Shown: piece after piece, positions 32,016 to 42,590 of the stretch
Layout: each line of letters starts with the position of its first letter
How positions within the stretch are numbered: position 1 is the stretch's first letter
DNA from: Blepharisma stoltei
Taxonomy: Eukaryota; Ciliophora; Heterotrichea; Heterotrichida; Blepharismidae
Direction: 5' to 3'
DNA: 64,000 nt
NCBI GenBank assembly: GCA_914767885.1
Contig: CAJZBQ010000037.1
Location: forward strand, 496,001-560,000
Translations under genes and position numbers: made by a program
Notes under the pieces: model-generated
Told to the model about the DNA's origin: nothing
Database searches by the model: none
Seen by the model: only the letters and a program-made list of their open reading frames with translations

Positions 32016-34487
32016 ATGGAGCAAGATGCAGAAGCAGAATTCAGTCTATCAAACTTGATTATCCATTCTAATTCTGAAGACCCTAAATCTCCTAATGCAA
32101 TATTAAAACCTCAAAAACAAATAACTGCTATTGACTTTATTCCTAAAGCAAATTTTGAATTGATGTGAGATAAAAACAATTGAAATGGGAAATATTTAAT
32201 TCATGCAGAAAGCTATTGAAAGCTGACTTGAGATATTTTTATTTTATTTAGCCTAATTTTGCAAGGAATTTATGTTCCTTTTGCGATCAGCTTTGATGTT
32301 GCATCAGCAGGGTTTTTAATTTATTACGATTTTATTGTTTCCTTAGCTTTTATTGTTGATATTATTTTTAATTTCAACACAGGATTTTTCAAAAGAGGCA
32401 TATTAATTATGAATAGGAAACTGATTGCTTGAAACTACCTTAAAACTTGATTTATATTGGATATTCTGTCAAGTTTTCCTTATTCTTGAATTATTCAAGG
32501 TGGAATATTTCAAAATGATACCGTCAACAATACTCTTAGTGCAACAAGACTGCTAAGGACATTCCGAATACCGAGGTTCATTAAAATACTTAGATTAATA
32601 AAATTTGCAAAAATCAAGCTTTTTTTAGTGAAAATTGAGGATAACATCTTCAATGACTATTTGATCCAAGTTTTTCATTTTTTTCGATTCATTATAGTCA
32701 TATTTACAATTGCACATTGGCTAGCTTGCCTTTGGCATTATACTGGAGTGTCTCAAGGGTTATCTGCTTCCAATACATGAGTTAATCTTTATGAAGAAAA
32801 AGATGTAAAAACTCCAACAAAGGGCGAAATGTATGTAACAAGCTTATATTGAGCCATAACAACACTACTTACTATTGGATACGGAGATATTCATGCTCAA
32901 ACAACTCCAGAAAAAATCGTTGCAATGATATCTATGGTTTTTGCTTCTGCTTTTTATGGCTTTGCTTTAGGAAGTATACATGAATTTGTTGAGAGAACTA
33001 CTCTTAAGGAAAGGAAGCATAGGGAATCAATTATTGCAATGACAAATCATATGAGGAGGAAAAGAATTCCTAAAGAATTGCAATTTAAAGTCAGAAATTA
33101 TTTAGAGTACGTTTATGAAAATCAAAAAAATATAAACATAAGAGAAGATGAAATTCTTAATCTCCTTACCCCGTCTTCATTTATTAACAAACACATTTTT
33201 GATCTTATTAATTAGGTCTAAACTATAAAAAAATTTTAATTTTAAATTATTTCAAAAATTTTATTTTTTATTAAATGCCTCAGATTTATTAATTTTAAAC
33301 AAAATAATCAAAGGATTATATCAATTATTTTAATTTAAACGTTGAAACATTAGAAATGCTAGTTGAGATATGCTTATAAAAATTTTTTTAGTTTGCTATT
33401 GAATGGGGTGGAGTTAGTGAGCCATTAAAAGATGAAATAACTGCATACATACACTATCCTGCAATTAAAAGCTGCCCAATTTTTATGAAATACCTGAGCC
33501 TAGAAGCTCTATCAATAGTACTAAAAAATCTAAGAGAAGAAACCTATGCACCTGACGATGAAATATTTTCTGAAGGAGAAAAGAATAGAACCATATATAT
33601 CATTATAGAAGGCTCTATTTTTATTTATTACAAACAATTTAAAACTCATTTAGCAGATCTTCGTAAGGGGGATTATTTTGGAGAAATTGGATTTTTTGCA
33701 GGTCATCCTCGCACTGCCAGTGCTCATTGCGCTGGCTTTGCTGATCTTCTATCCTTGAAATTTGAAGATGCTTATAACTCACTTTATAAAGATACAAAAT
33801 CTCAAGAAGTGCTGATGCTAATTCAGTCAGCTTGCAGACGTGAAGACTATTCAGAAATTGGGGTATCATGCTATATATGCCAGAACACAGGCCATGTTGC
33901 CACCAAGTGTAGTTTTCTTAGCCCTCATAATGACCAAGCTAAAAAGCAATGACTTGCCAAAAACTTTAAAGGATTGAAAAAAATCAATCCACATGATCCA
34001 AGTATGCCAAAGCTTTGTCGTAAGTCCAGGGTTGTTAAAAGAAGGATTGAAGCAAACAATATTCTGGGTATTAAGAGAACCCCAGAAGAAATGTATAAAA
34101 ATGATGATGTTCTTACACATATTTATTGAGAAAATTATTTTTAAAGTGATTTTAAAAAAGCATAATATAAAAGTATGTCATCAAAAAAAACATTAAAAAA
34201 TATTTTAGGAAACCATATTTTTTTAATTATTAAAATTAAAACTAAATGAGAAAATAAAAATAAGTTTTTGCTTCAAACTTAATTATTGATAACTATTTAA
34301 GAGGAAGATTAGACGTAAAGTCTCGCACTACCTAAATATTTCGAAACCCCCTATTAGTGTTTCCACAACTCTATCAGAGGCAAGTCTAAAACAAGATACC
34401 GTTTTTGAAATTCCAACTCTCTATCGATATTCAATGATTCTTCCAGATACACTGAGTGACGAAGATGAAGACAAAAAGGAAGAATAA
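32016..34487 (+). CDS. Cyclic-nucleotide-type K+ channel with C-terminal zinc knuckle
   Basis: Read with TGA as Trp and without IES 33167-33414 and a second insert near 34114-34354, this is a six-span channel. S4 is TRLLRTFRIPRFIKILRLIK, the pore is WAITTLLTIGYGDIHAQT (potassium filter), and a C-linker contains LSEPLKDEITAYIHYP. The cyclic-nucleotide-binding domain has GDYFGEIGFFAGHPRTASAH. After it comes CYICQNTGHVATKC, a CCHC zinc knuckle. The tail has CRKSRVVKRRIEANN and an acidic end, DTLSDEDEDKKEE. A ciliary or plasma-membrane channel gated or modulated by cGMP/cAMP is expected. The last join has several in-frame choices, so the C-terminal 60 residues are less sure. Confidence 0.85.
33167..33414. 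other. IES, 248 bp, in the channel gene
   Basis: TA at 33167-33168 and 33415-33416. Removal gives EILNLLSEPLKDEIT, the normal C-linker. The ends are weak inverted repeats (TACCCCGTC against GGGGTGGAGTTA). Confidence 0.82.
34114..34354. other. IES near the channel C-terminus, boundaries ambiguous
   Basis: The coding frame before 34114 and the frame of SVSTTLSEASLKQDTVFEIP after 34356 differ; an excision of length 1 modulo 3 joins them. TA pairs 34114 with 34352 or 34355, and 34124 with 34329, all satisfy this. The outer limits are given. Confidence 0.5.
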
Positions 34488-34734
34488 AGAAAAAAACTCT
34501 TATTGTATTGCTAATATATATTTTTTTAAATTTCACCATTATAATTATTTTTTCATAGATCAAATAACAATTTTTAATTTTATAATGACCTTACAATAAA
34601 GATTATTGAATAAAAAATTCGTTTTTAGTATTGAAAATAAAATAGCCTGATTCAATCTTTCGATTTTTTTTTGATCACAAAATAGATAACTCCCATAATT
34701 TAAATTAAATTATTATAAATTAAATCAGCCAATC

Positions 34735-36677
34735 ATGATGCAACTCCTTATTCTAAAAATTAATTTTATATTTATTATTTTATCTATTATTGATTCATCA
34801 AATTTAATAAATAGGGCATATATAATGAGAGATCGAATTCAAGCTAAGGAAAGCCCAAATGCTACTCACCAAAGTCTCCAATATCGGCAAACTATAGAAA
34901 GTTTAAAAGCTGAAACAAAAAAGCTAAAGGACCAAATGCAGCTTGATCACATACATACAGCCCCTATAGGAAACGAATCACATATTGCTCGCCTTCAAGA
35001 TCAAGGTGACATCTACACTAGAAAAATTGAAATCGAGACCAAGAAGCGTGACGAGCTTGACAAAAAAATTATTGAAATGCAAGAAAAAATTATTAACAAA
35101 CGTGCAGCATTGGGAGCTGCAAAGCGAAATAAAGAAACGAATGATACAATAGTCCAGAAAATCAAAAAAACAGAGCATAAACTCGATAAAACCTTGCAGA
35201 AATATAACGAAGCTGTAGCACAAAATAAAAAATTGCATGACCAAATTGATTCATTGAGAAGAGAAAAGCTTGTTTATCAAACCCTGCGTCAAAGTTTAAC
35301 CGAAGAAGTTGATAAAAAGCAGCAAGAAATGAAACAAATTGAATCTCAAAAGGAGCAAGCTAAGATCCAAAGAGACGAAGCTAAAAAGAAATTATTAAAT
35401 CTCATATAACAGAGAAAAATAATTTTTTTAATTTCACAAAATATAATTTATTTGATTTTAAATAAATATTTTGTTATTGTATAGGATAAGTCTTAAAGAA
35501 ACTGCCGAAAGGGAGCAAGCTAAGTTCAAGCAAGAGTGGCAAGAATTAACAGAGCTGATAAAAAATGATTCGAAAATAAAAGATTATTTGGATTTAAGGC
35601 AGGAAGAAAAAGAAGATGAAAGCCAAGAAGAAAGCTTATTAAAAAAACATGATATGGACATTATCAAAAACTTAGATCGTACAGGATCGATCAGTAAAAA
35701 AGATAGAGAAAACATTAGAGAAGCGGTCAAAAAGGTAGAGCAATATGAAGAAGCTTTTAAGAAAATCGAAGAAGCTACAGGGCTATCTGACATCGATCAA
35801 ATTGTCAGAACTTTTGTAGAAGCTGAAAAACATAATTATTCATTATATATAGCTTGAATATCGTTTTGACTAGGGACTGTGATAACGTCTCTAGACGTCA
35901 TGCAGGGAGTTGAGGAGCCAGCATTTGTTAGTAAAAACATTTTGCTGGGTTGCAAATCCACTTCTACTGGAGATTTACGACCCAAGAGTTGGTTTTTTAC
36001 CAAAAACCTTAGCTTGCAAACTCCTTTAGTGACCTAGGGAGACATCGGCATAGCCCGAGCCAAAACGAGGTTTAGGCATTAATTATGTAAATGAGCTAAG
36101 CAATGACATTGAAAGACTAGAAAAGCAAATAGCTCAAATTAAAGCAGAGATAGAAAAATACAAAGGAAAAGGAATAAACACAGACAATCAAAGGAAAAAA
36201 ATTATGAGTGATTTAGAAGTAAGACTCAGCATGACTGAATCAAGAGCTGAAAATTACGAAAGAAAATACGAAAAGACCATGAAAACAATAAATGCACTAA
36301 AAATTGGGATTCAACAGATTTTAAAAAAAATTGGCTGCAATAACGAAATGACAGAAATGATGTTGGATACGCAAGGAGTTGATGAGTCTAACATGATGCA
36401 ATGCCTTGGCGTGATTGAGCTGAGGACCAATGAAATACTGCAAATGTATTGGGGCTGCACTAATGATCATTCTTACGCTCCATCACAAGCTTTGCCATCG
36501 AATACACATCATAGTCAGCAGATTGCAGTAAAGCAGCCAATAAAAATTGAAATTGATGCTCCGCCTCTTAAAGATGAAAAGGACCCTGGAGAAGAAGATG
36601 ATAAAGGAAACTTGCTGACAAGAGAGGAAATGAATGATAGAGCAATTATAAGAAGTGTTCAGTATAAGAAAAGATAA
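34735..36677 (+). CDS. ODAD1: Outer dynein arm docking-complex protein, ODAD1/CCDC114-CCDC63-like
   Basis: Coiled-coil protein of about 537 residues after removing IESs 35405-35486 and 35837-36083. Segments match the DC2/ODA1 family: NRAYIMRDRIQAKE near the start, DQGDIYTRKIEIETKKRDEL, then LDKTLQKYNEAVAQNKKLHD and DSLRREKLVYQTL. The C-terminal domain has RTNEILQMYWGC and a charged tail. The docking complex anchors outer dynein arms on doublet microtubules. The first 25 residues (MMQLLILKINFIFIILSIID) are hydrophobic, unlike the family; a small hidden IES of about 45-50 bp between TAs at 34757 and about 34805, or a start at ATG 34825, would explain this. Confidence 0.75.
35405..35486. other. 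Short IES, 82 bp
   Basis: TA at 35405-35406 and 35487-35488. Removal joins KKKLLNLI to SLKETAEREQ in frame. It is AT-only in character. TAs at 35393 and 35396 are alternative left ends, also in frame. Confidence 0.7.
35837..36083. other. IES, 247 bp
   Basis: The shared word AATTAT at both edges contains the TA (35837-35838 and 36084-36085). Removal gives AEKHNYVNELSNDIERL, continuing the coiled coil. The interior is moderately GC-rich. Confidence 0.8.
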
Positions 36678-36724
36678 TAAATCAATGAAACTAATTTATA
36701 AATTAGGAATTTTATAGTCCTGAT

Positions 36725-36729
36725 AAAAA
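36725..36729 (-). terminator. Pol III terminator of tRNA-Ala
   Basis: A TTTTT run on the minus strand directly follows the discriminator base. Confidence 0.7.
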
Positions 36730-36802
36730 TGGAAGACCGGGGTATCGATCCCCGTGCCTCTTGCATGCTAAGCAAGCGCTCTACCATTTGAGCTAGACTC
36801 CC
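36730..36802 (-). tRNA. tRNA-Ala (anticodon AGC)
   Basis: 73 nt, no intron, CCA not encoded. Cloverleaf: acceptor GGGAGUC/GUCUUCC with the alanine identity pair G3-U70; D arm GCUC...GAGC; anticodon stem CUUGC/GCAAG with loop UUAGCAU; T arm CGGGG/CCCCG with loop AUCGAUA, as in some plant tRNA-Ala. U6-U67 is a mismatch in the acceptor. A-box and B-box sequences are present. Confidence 0.95.
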
Positions 36803-37053
36803 AATTGAAATTATATGATATTGTATAATATTTATAGTAAAAATGCAAATGAGATAAGATTTATTTTTTAATATAACTAATAAAATAGCCAAATAAAACA
36901 AAAATTAAAATCTTGCAATAGAAATTCACATCAAGCTATATAATAAAGAATAATTAATAAAATTGATTATAAAAAATTATACTCACTTTTTACTTTTTAG
37001 GGTCTTGAAGTAATCCATTTTATGCTACAAGGTATCCGAATAAAATATAAAAT

Positions 37054-38809
37054 ATGAGTTTAAGGTCACGCATAAATGAGCTTCTTGACTCAAAACAAAC
37101 TGAAGAAGCTGTCCGAACAATCCAAAGACGGTCACAAGAAATAACAAGCTCCGATCTCCAGTCTATTTATTATTTAATCCAGCAAGCACTCGATTACAAG
37201 CAAGCTGACCTAGCCGTTGCCGCTCTCAAAGCATTTGAAAAATCTCCAGTGCAGCTTGATCCCTACGATTTTAAATCCTGCATCAAAAACCTCTTAAGAG
37301 TGGGCACACTTGACCAAGGTCTTGACATTATGATTACCTATATCGAAGCAAAAATAATAAAAGATGCTAAAGCTGCCTTGGTCTACATTGAATCAGCATT
37401 GGAAGTCCAAGGATTTGAACAAAGCTTTGCCTTGATAATGAAACTGATTGAAAAAAAAATTCCATTGATCGAGCAGTTCTGGGAAGCGACTATTAAAGGA
37501 TATTTACGGAAAGATGGGATTCAGCACGCAGGACAATGTTTGAGGCTCTTAGAACCTCCCGTTTTAGATTGCTTAAGGTTGTGGGAAGAATATTTTGACA
37601 GATGCATTGCTGGGAATCTTTTTGAAGCAGCATATGAAACTGTCATAGAAGTTTCTTTAAAATCGAACCGGAGGACGTCAGAAAAATGGTGGAATAGCCT
37701 TCTGAAAAAAGCGTCTTTAAGTTCAAGCACTTCAGGATACGATGTAAGTAGAATCCTAAATCAGATCAATGAAGTCCAGCTTCAAATTGAAGATTGGATT
37801 AAGATTAATTCTAGCTAGCAATTAGGGCTTATTTCAGTCCCTACACTCTACGAATTAGCTTTAGGCTCAATAGGCGCTAGACACTAACCCCAATTAACGC
37901 CCTATGTCACGTCCAGGGCTTGATTCTTGATAAACTATTTATGACTGCCTACCGTCAAGGCTTGATACTGCTGAATAGCCCAAAATCTCCTTCTTGGTCT
38001 GCCTTAGCCCTATTACAGACTAAAGAGAAGTGCGGAAGGATGCTTGCGCCTAAGTCTGTCATCTGTGGGTAGAGTAATAAAGGTCTAACACAAGAAACCC
38101 ATACAGGAGAACTATCGCCACTAGGACTCACCTTCTTTGGGTCTATACAACTCGCAGGAGGAAGGCCTAACAGCATTCACCATTTTATTAATTTTTCAAA
38201 TTGAAGATGATTCTTTGCTTTGCGCATTTTCAAAGTTTGTAAAATCAAGTGAAAGTGATAAAATTGTACCCTATATTCGGTTATTCAAAAAAGATATCAC
38301 TAGAAATTTATTATCGAATTTAATATCGTCGTTAATCGAAAAACATTTAGCCAAAGAAGCAGTAGCATATCTTTAGTCGTGATTTTTTTCCCCGAAGATA
38401 TTCCCCGATTTAGCTGATCGAAGCATTTTTCTCACCAGATATTCCTGGCAAAACCTTTATTTATGGTTAAATGTTTATCGAGGAAAAGTTTTGACCAAAG
38501 TACTGGAAAATATTGCCATTGGATATGCCTTAAGGAAAAAACATGCAGCCAAAAGAAGCACTTGAAATAGCAAATTTGGTCGTACTGGAATTTTTTGGTC
38601 AGCAAATAAGTATTGAATCATTGAACTTGAACAACGACAAACTTAAATGGATTGTAAAACAGCAGCAGCTTCAGATGATAAAACTTATGAGAGCAGTCAG
38701 ACAGCCAGAAGAAGAAAAAGAAAAAGTTAAAGCTGCTCCATTATGTGAGGAAGATAAAAGCAAAATGAGTACAGACCCTCTGGAAGAGGATGAATTTATG
38801 TTCTTATAA
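37054..38809 (+). CDS. Helical-repeat protein (PPR/TPR-like), about 441 residues
   Basis: All-helical protein starting MSLRSRINELLDSKQTEEAV with repeating helix pairs of 30-40 residues (ADLAVAALKAFEK, LDQGLDIMITYIEAK, KDGIQHAGQCLRLLE) and an acidic end, DPLEEDEFMFL. Three corrections are needed: removal of 414 bp around the retroposon-like insert 37795-38194, a 15-nt intron (38362-38376), and one base less in the A6 run at 38536-38541. With all three, IGYALRK continues into MQPKEALEIANLVV. The single-base shift is probably a sequence error or a haplotype defect. Function unknown; the solenoid suggests a scaffold or RNA-binding role. Confidence 0.6.
37795..38194. mobile_element. Retroposon-like insert, 400 bp, 14-bp target repeat without TA
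   Basis: Flanked by TTCAAATTGAAGAT (37781-37794 and 38195-38208). Removal of the insert and one copy gives EVQLQIEDDSLLCAF in frame. It is GC-richer than its flanks. It shares words in the same order with the insert at 3925 (TTATTTCAGYCC, a GCTA-CACTAA stretch, CGCCCT then ACGTC), suggesting one short retroposon family. Confidence 0.75.
38362..38376 (+). other. 15-nt intron
   Basis: GTAGCATATCTTTAG. It carries the TAG that ends the upstream frame. Confidence 0.78.
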
Positions 38810-38834
38810 GAATTTACAATAATATTGGTTAATA

Positions 38835-39962
38835 TTAAATTGCGTCTACCATTTCTTCATCTACCATACCAGAATCTTCAGTTTCCATAATTGTGCTCTC
38901 ATCACAAATCATGCTCGAAACATTCGGATCCGCGTTTTCATCTTTCCAATTTTTATGTGTTTCTTTCTCATCATTTTTCCATTGTTTCGATATGCTCTTT
39001 GGAATAGGCTGAGCTCTGAAAATCATGCTTTTTCGCAGCTCAGATATTTCTTGTTGCTCTTTTAGTCTCCTTTCTTCTGCTTGCTGTCTCTCTATATCAT
39101 TTTTTATTTTTTCTTTTTCCAGCAGCTCTTTATCAAACAAAGCCCTTTGTTCAGCTCTTTTATCACTGTTTAACTCAATATCCATCGGATATACAAGTGG
39201 GATTTCTGAAGATTTCACAGGGGTTGGGACTTTGTTACTCCATGGTCTCGCCTTAAATTGGCGATTGTTTTCCTCAGTGGATATCTGCTCGTTTATTTGT
39301 TTTTCAAATTCTTGCTTTTTCGCACTTCCTCTAATTTCTGTTCTAAGGTTGAACTCTTGATGCTTTGTAGGAGTGAACATTTTCTTAGGGGTAAAAGGGG
39401 AAGAAAAATCTGGTGCTGGGCGGGCTTTAAAGCCAGGACTATCAAAGGTATGAGTATATTCGGACTTGTGAAGTGAGCTGAAAGGGGTTATATCTTGGAG
39501 AGTGCGTTTGTCAGGATTTGGGCTGAAGCAAAGTGAATGTCTATTTATAGGTGATGATAAATTAAACTCACGGGGAATAGTCAAAGGCCTGTCACTGCTT
39601 CTCACAAATAGCATAGGCTGGTTATTTGACTTCGGGATTTTCCTTGCTTTGAATTTTGGCCTAAACACATCTTGCTCGATTTCTCTTTTTTTTGGAGTTT
39701 GAAACCCTGCTGATCTAGGAGTGCTCATAACCACCGAGTTATATTGGCTATACATTCTTTGATGATGCTCCATTTCTTCTTTAATTCTCCTTTTCTCTTC
39801 TTCAACCTTTTGGAATTCAATTTCTTCAGAAGTCATCCATTGCGTTTTATTGTCGAGCTTTCTTTTTTTAACGCTTTTAACAGTGTCCTTAAAAAATCTC
39901 TTTTTTGCTCCACTTCTTGGTTTATCTTCCTCATACTCGTCAAGATATTTTTCAAAATTCAT
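38835..39962 (-). CDS. TPX2: TPX2-like spindle/microtubule protein
   Basis: A single frame of 375 residues. It begins with an acidic-aromatic stretch MNFEKYLDEYEED and a basic nuclear-signal region. Repeated FKAR motifs (FRPKFKARKIP, GFKARPAPDF, QFKARPW) follow. The C-terminal TPX2 signature contains NSDKRAEQRALFDKELLEKE and then EISELRKSMIFRAQPIP. TPX2 targets Aurora kinase and nucleates spindle microtubules. The protein is shorter than animal TPX2 and nearer to TPX2-domain proteins of protists. No IES. Confidence 0.78.
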   Translation of the reverse strand: MNFEKYLDEYEEDKPRSGAKKRFFKDTVKSVKKRKLDNKTQWMTSEEIEFQKVEEEKRRIKEEMEHHQRMYSQYNSVVMSTPRSAGFQTPKKREIEQDVFRPKFKARKIPKSNNQPMLFVRSSDRPLTIPREFNLSSPINRHSLCFSPNPDKRTLQDITPFSSLHKSEYTHTFDSPGFKARPAPDFSSPFTPKKMFTPTKHQEFNLRTEIRGSAKKQEFEKQINEQISTEENNRQFKARPWSNKVPTPVKSSEIPLVYPMDIELNSDKRAEQRALFDKELLEKEKIKNDIERQQAEERRLKEQQEISELRKSMIFRAQPIPKSISKQWKNDEKETHKNWKDENADPNVSSMICDESTIMETEDSGMVDEEMVDAI

Positions 39963-40000
39963 TTAAAATATTATTAACGGATTTGCGGAATCCAAAATTA

Positions 40001-41573
40001 TTAGTTAAAATGTGCAATTGTTGCGTTATGGAAGTCACCAAAAGTCATGCCTTTTGAGAAGCGAGATCTTACTCCCCCCCCCCTTTAAATTGAAACAAAA
40101 AATTTTGTTTCAATTTAAAGGGGGTTAAGAAAATTTTTTTTTATAAAAAAAATTTATATATAAAAATTTTTTTCAGAGATAAAATTTTATAGAAAATAAA
40201 TTATATAAATTTAAAGAATTTCATGAAAAATTAATTCATAAATTTTTCTCAATCTCAAAGTGTAAACTTGCTGAAATGGTATTCTTCTTCTAACTCTCCC
40301 CATAACAATTGGACAAAATAGAGTTTAATTTCTAAATCTTATATGTTTGAAGCATATTAAATAGGGTATTAACGTATTTACATATAAAATAATGATTTTT
40401 ACCTATAAAATTTTCTATTATAATAAGTTTTGTTTCAATTTAAAGGGGGGGTAATTTCCCCCAAAAAATTAGGAATTTTACCTATATTTTGTTTCAATTT
40501 TAAAGGGGGGGGGAGTTAGGGATGGAATTCCTTCATGTTCTATAAAAATTTTGGAATAGTCATCAGGAACTCTTAAGTTTAAATCAGGTCTTGGCTCCAT
40601 GAAAACTGCAAAGGTGTTTCTGGAGATATCAGCGAAACTTCCTCCGGTTAAAACAGAATGGGGAGTAGCCTGAAGATGTCCGTTTGAAAGAATTTGAGAC
40701 GTCTCTGCTATTTGGAATAGCAATAAATCACTCGTTAGCTGAGCCTTAAGGATTTCTCCTTTCCGATTTCTTATGAAAAGTCCAGTCTGCTGGTCTGGAA
40801 GCTCATTTGGAGAGATAACTTCACCAGTAATTTGGTTAATATATAAAGGGCATGTCAGACCTGTAAGGGAAGAATGGTCATTATGCCAGCCGCACCACTC
40901 ATGGGTGGACCCTACTTGAGGGAAATAATGAAGAAGTCTCCCAACTGAACTTTTGTGATTTTTAATTATATCTTCTAACAATCCAGGCTGATAATCGCTA
41001 TAACGGGCTAACACATATTTGTCTAAATGCTTTGCCAATAGAGCTCCGACTCTCATTATTTCCTGTCCAAGCTCTCTAAAAGCAGTTCTAAGTCCTGGCA
41101 AAGTTTGAGGCCAGACATTGTCATGAAATGCTCCTTGGTATTTTGGAGCTTTATCGACCTCTGGATTTGCATAAAAAGAGCCTTTCTCCTTTTAATGAAA
41201 AAACTTGAATAATAATTTTTATTATTTTTTAAATAACAAAAAATTTGATATCTTTATAAGGGTTAGAGAAATCAGGAGTTCCTTCATAAAACTCTTTTCC
41301 ATGGCTCCATCCAACTGTATATTTTATTTCAGGAAGTTCCAACTTCTGCTTTTCTGCATCAGGAAGCAATGCGAGATGTCGGGCATAGGGTAAAAGGGCC
41401 ATTCGCTTTTCTTGGTAACCAGGAATATTTTCCACAGTGATAATTCCTAAGCCATTTGCTCCATACCCTTCTTCTATTTTGCTATCAATATTCGCATCAC
41501 TTAGAAGCTCTTGGTAAGATACTTTTACAGGTCTAAAACTACTGATAAACCTCGCAAGATGTCTGGTGAACAT
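40001..41573 (-). CDS. 2-oxoglutarate/Fe(II) oxygenase-like protein
   Basis: Removing IES 40070-40516 gives an intact C-terminus (EGIPSLRSRFSKGMTFGDFH). The protein has the double-stranded beta-helix pattern: WCGWHNDHSSLTGL (candidate iron ligands His and Asp) and, downstream, QATPHSVL (distal His). The N-terminal half has NGLGIITVENIPGYQEKRM and the family's KGSFYANP segment. Between the two, an extra insert of roughly 65-85 bp near 41172-41264 must be removed; no TA pair keeps both the frame and KGSFYANP, so either one base is wrong or the boundary is unusual. Start taken at ATG 41573 (MFTRHLARFISS). Substrate unknown. Confidence 0.7.
40070..40516. mobile_element. IES/MITE family A, 447 bp, full-length ends
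   Basis: TA at 40070-40071 and 40517-40518. The ends are perfect inverted copies: TACTCCC plus a C run, then CTTTAAATTGAAAC on the left and GTTTCAATTT then TAAAGG with a G run and GAGTTA on the right. An extra inner copy of the end repeat lies at about 40105-40125. Removal restores the C-terminus of the oxygenase gene. Confidence 0.88.
41172..41264. other. Short IES, boundaries unresolved
   Basis: AT-rich stretch with stops in the oxygenase gene. TA pairs tested: 41193 with 41257 gives a stop; 41172 with 41257 is in frame but deletes KGSF; 41193 with 41264 would give DFSKKEKGSFYANP if one A were added to the AAAA run. Confidence 0.45.
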
Positions 41574-42028
41574 AAAATATGGTTGATCCACATAAATGAT
41601 TTTAAAATATCTTACTCCCCCTTCCCATGAGCGAAACAAAACCATTGGAAAAATCCCTATTTATAGCCCAAAAAACCCACCCTCCGTGAGCGGACAAAAA
41701 TTTTTTTGATATACAAATTTTTTGTGAAAAATTTGATATATATAATTATTATAACGAAATCTCTAGCTATTCTATTAATTTTAAACAAACTGCATTTTAA
41801 AGCATAAATTTTGAAATTAATTAATTTTACTTCTCACGAAGGGTGGGGAGTTATTAATCAAAATTTAATTTAGCTAAAAATCTTGACTATATTTTAACAT
41901 GTATAAGCCTCATTAAGCCCAGAAAAAGGAATAAATTATTTTTGAATTTTTTTAAATGAAATAATATTTTGTTCAATAATTCTACTTATCAGACCTTATT
42001 TTTTTAACGATTATATACGTTTCTCAAT
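41574..42028. other. Intergenic, contains a MITE
   Basis: This lies between divergent genes. The family B MITE 41613-41851 occupies half; the remainder is AT-rich with no feature seen. Confidence 0.5.
41613..41851. mobile_element. MITE family B, intergenic
   Basis: TA at 41613 and 41852. Left end TACTCCCCCTTCCCATGAGC, with the internal second copy CACCCTCCGTGAGCGGAC; right end TTCTCACGAAGGGTGGGGAGTTA. Confidence 0.75.
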
Positions 42029-42541
42029 ATGGGTACTTGCATTGGTCGAGATGATTGTAGGACCTACTACAAATCAATATATGACATTTCAATAGAAGAT
42101 ATAGACGGTAATGAAATCAAGTTGTCAACATTTCAAAACCAGGTTTTATTGATAGTGAACGTCGCAACTTATTGCGGACTGACTGACAAAAATTATTTTC
42201 AATTAGAAGAATTATATGAAAAGTATAACTCAAAAGGGTTCAATGTGATAGCTTTCCCTTGCAATCAGTTCTTATTCCAAGAGCCAAGGGAAGAGGCCAA
42301 GATCAAGGCTTTTGTTAAGTCTAAAGGCGCCAGATTCATATTATGCAAAAAAACTCAAATCAACGGAGATAAAGCTCATGACTTATTCAAATACTTGAGG
42401 CAGAACAGTAAACTGAGAGGAGGAAGAATAGGATGGAATTTTGGGAAGTTTCTAGTGGACAAAAACGGTGATATTTATAACTACTATAGCCCTGGGACAG
42501 AGCCAGAGTTAATAAAACCCGACATCGAGAGGCTCATTTAA
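42029..42541 (+). CDS. Glutathione peroxidase family protein (Cys type)
   Basis: A 170-residue thiol peroxidase with the GPX signatures NVATYCGLTDKNY (catalytic Cys49 in place of selenocysteine), IAFPCNQFLFQEPRE and WNFGKFLVDKNGDI. Such Cys-type GPX proteins usually take electrons from thioredoxin. The start MGTCIG could be N-myristoylated and palmitoylated (Gly2, Cys4), which would place it at membranes; this is inference. No IES or intron. Confidence 0.93.
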   Translation: MGTCIGRDDCRTYYKSIYDISIEDIDGNEIKLSTFQNQVLLIVNVATYCGLTDKNYFQLEELYEKYNSKGFNVIAFPCNQFLFQEPREEAKIKAFVKSKGARFILCKKTQINGDKAHDLFKYLRQNSKLRGGRIGWNFGKFLVDKNGDIYNYYSPGTEPELIKPDIERLI

Positions 42542-42590
42542 CCAGATCAGAATTATTAAAATATTTATAAAAAACCAAGTTATGTTTTCT

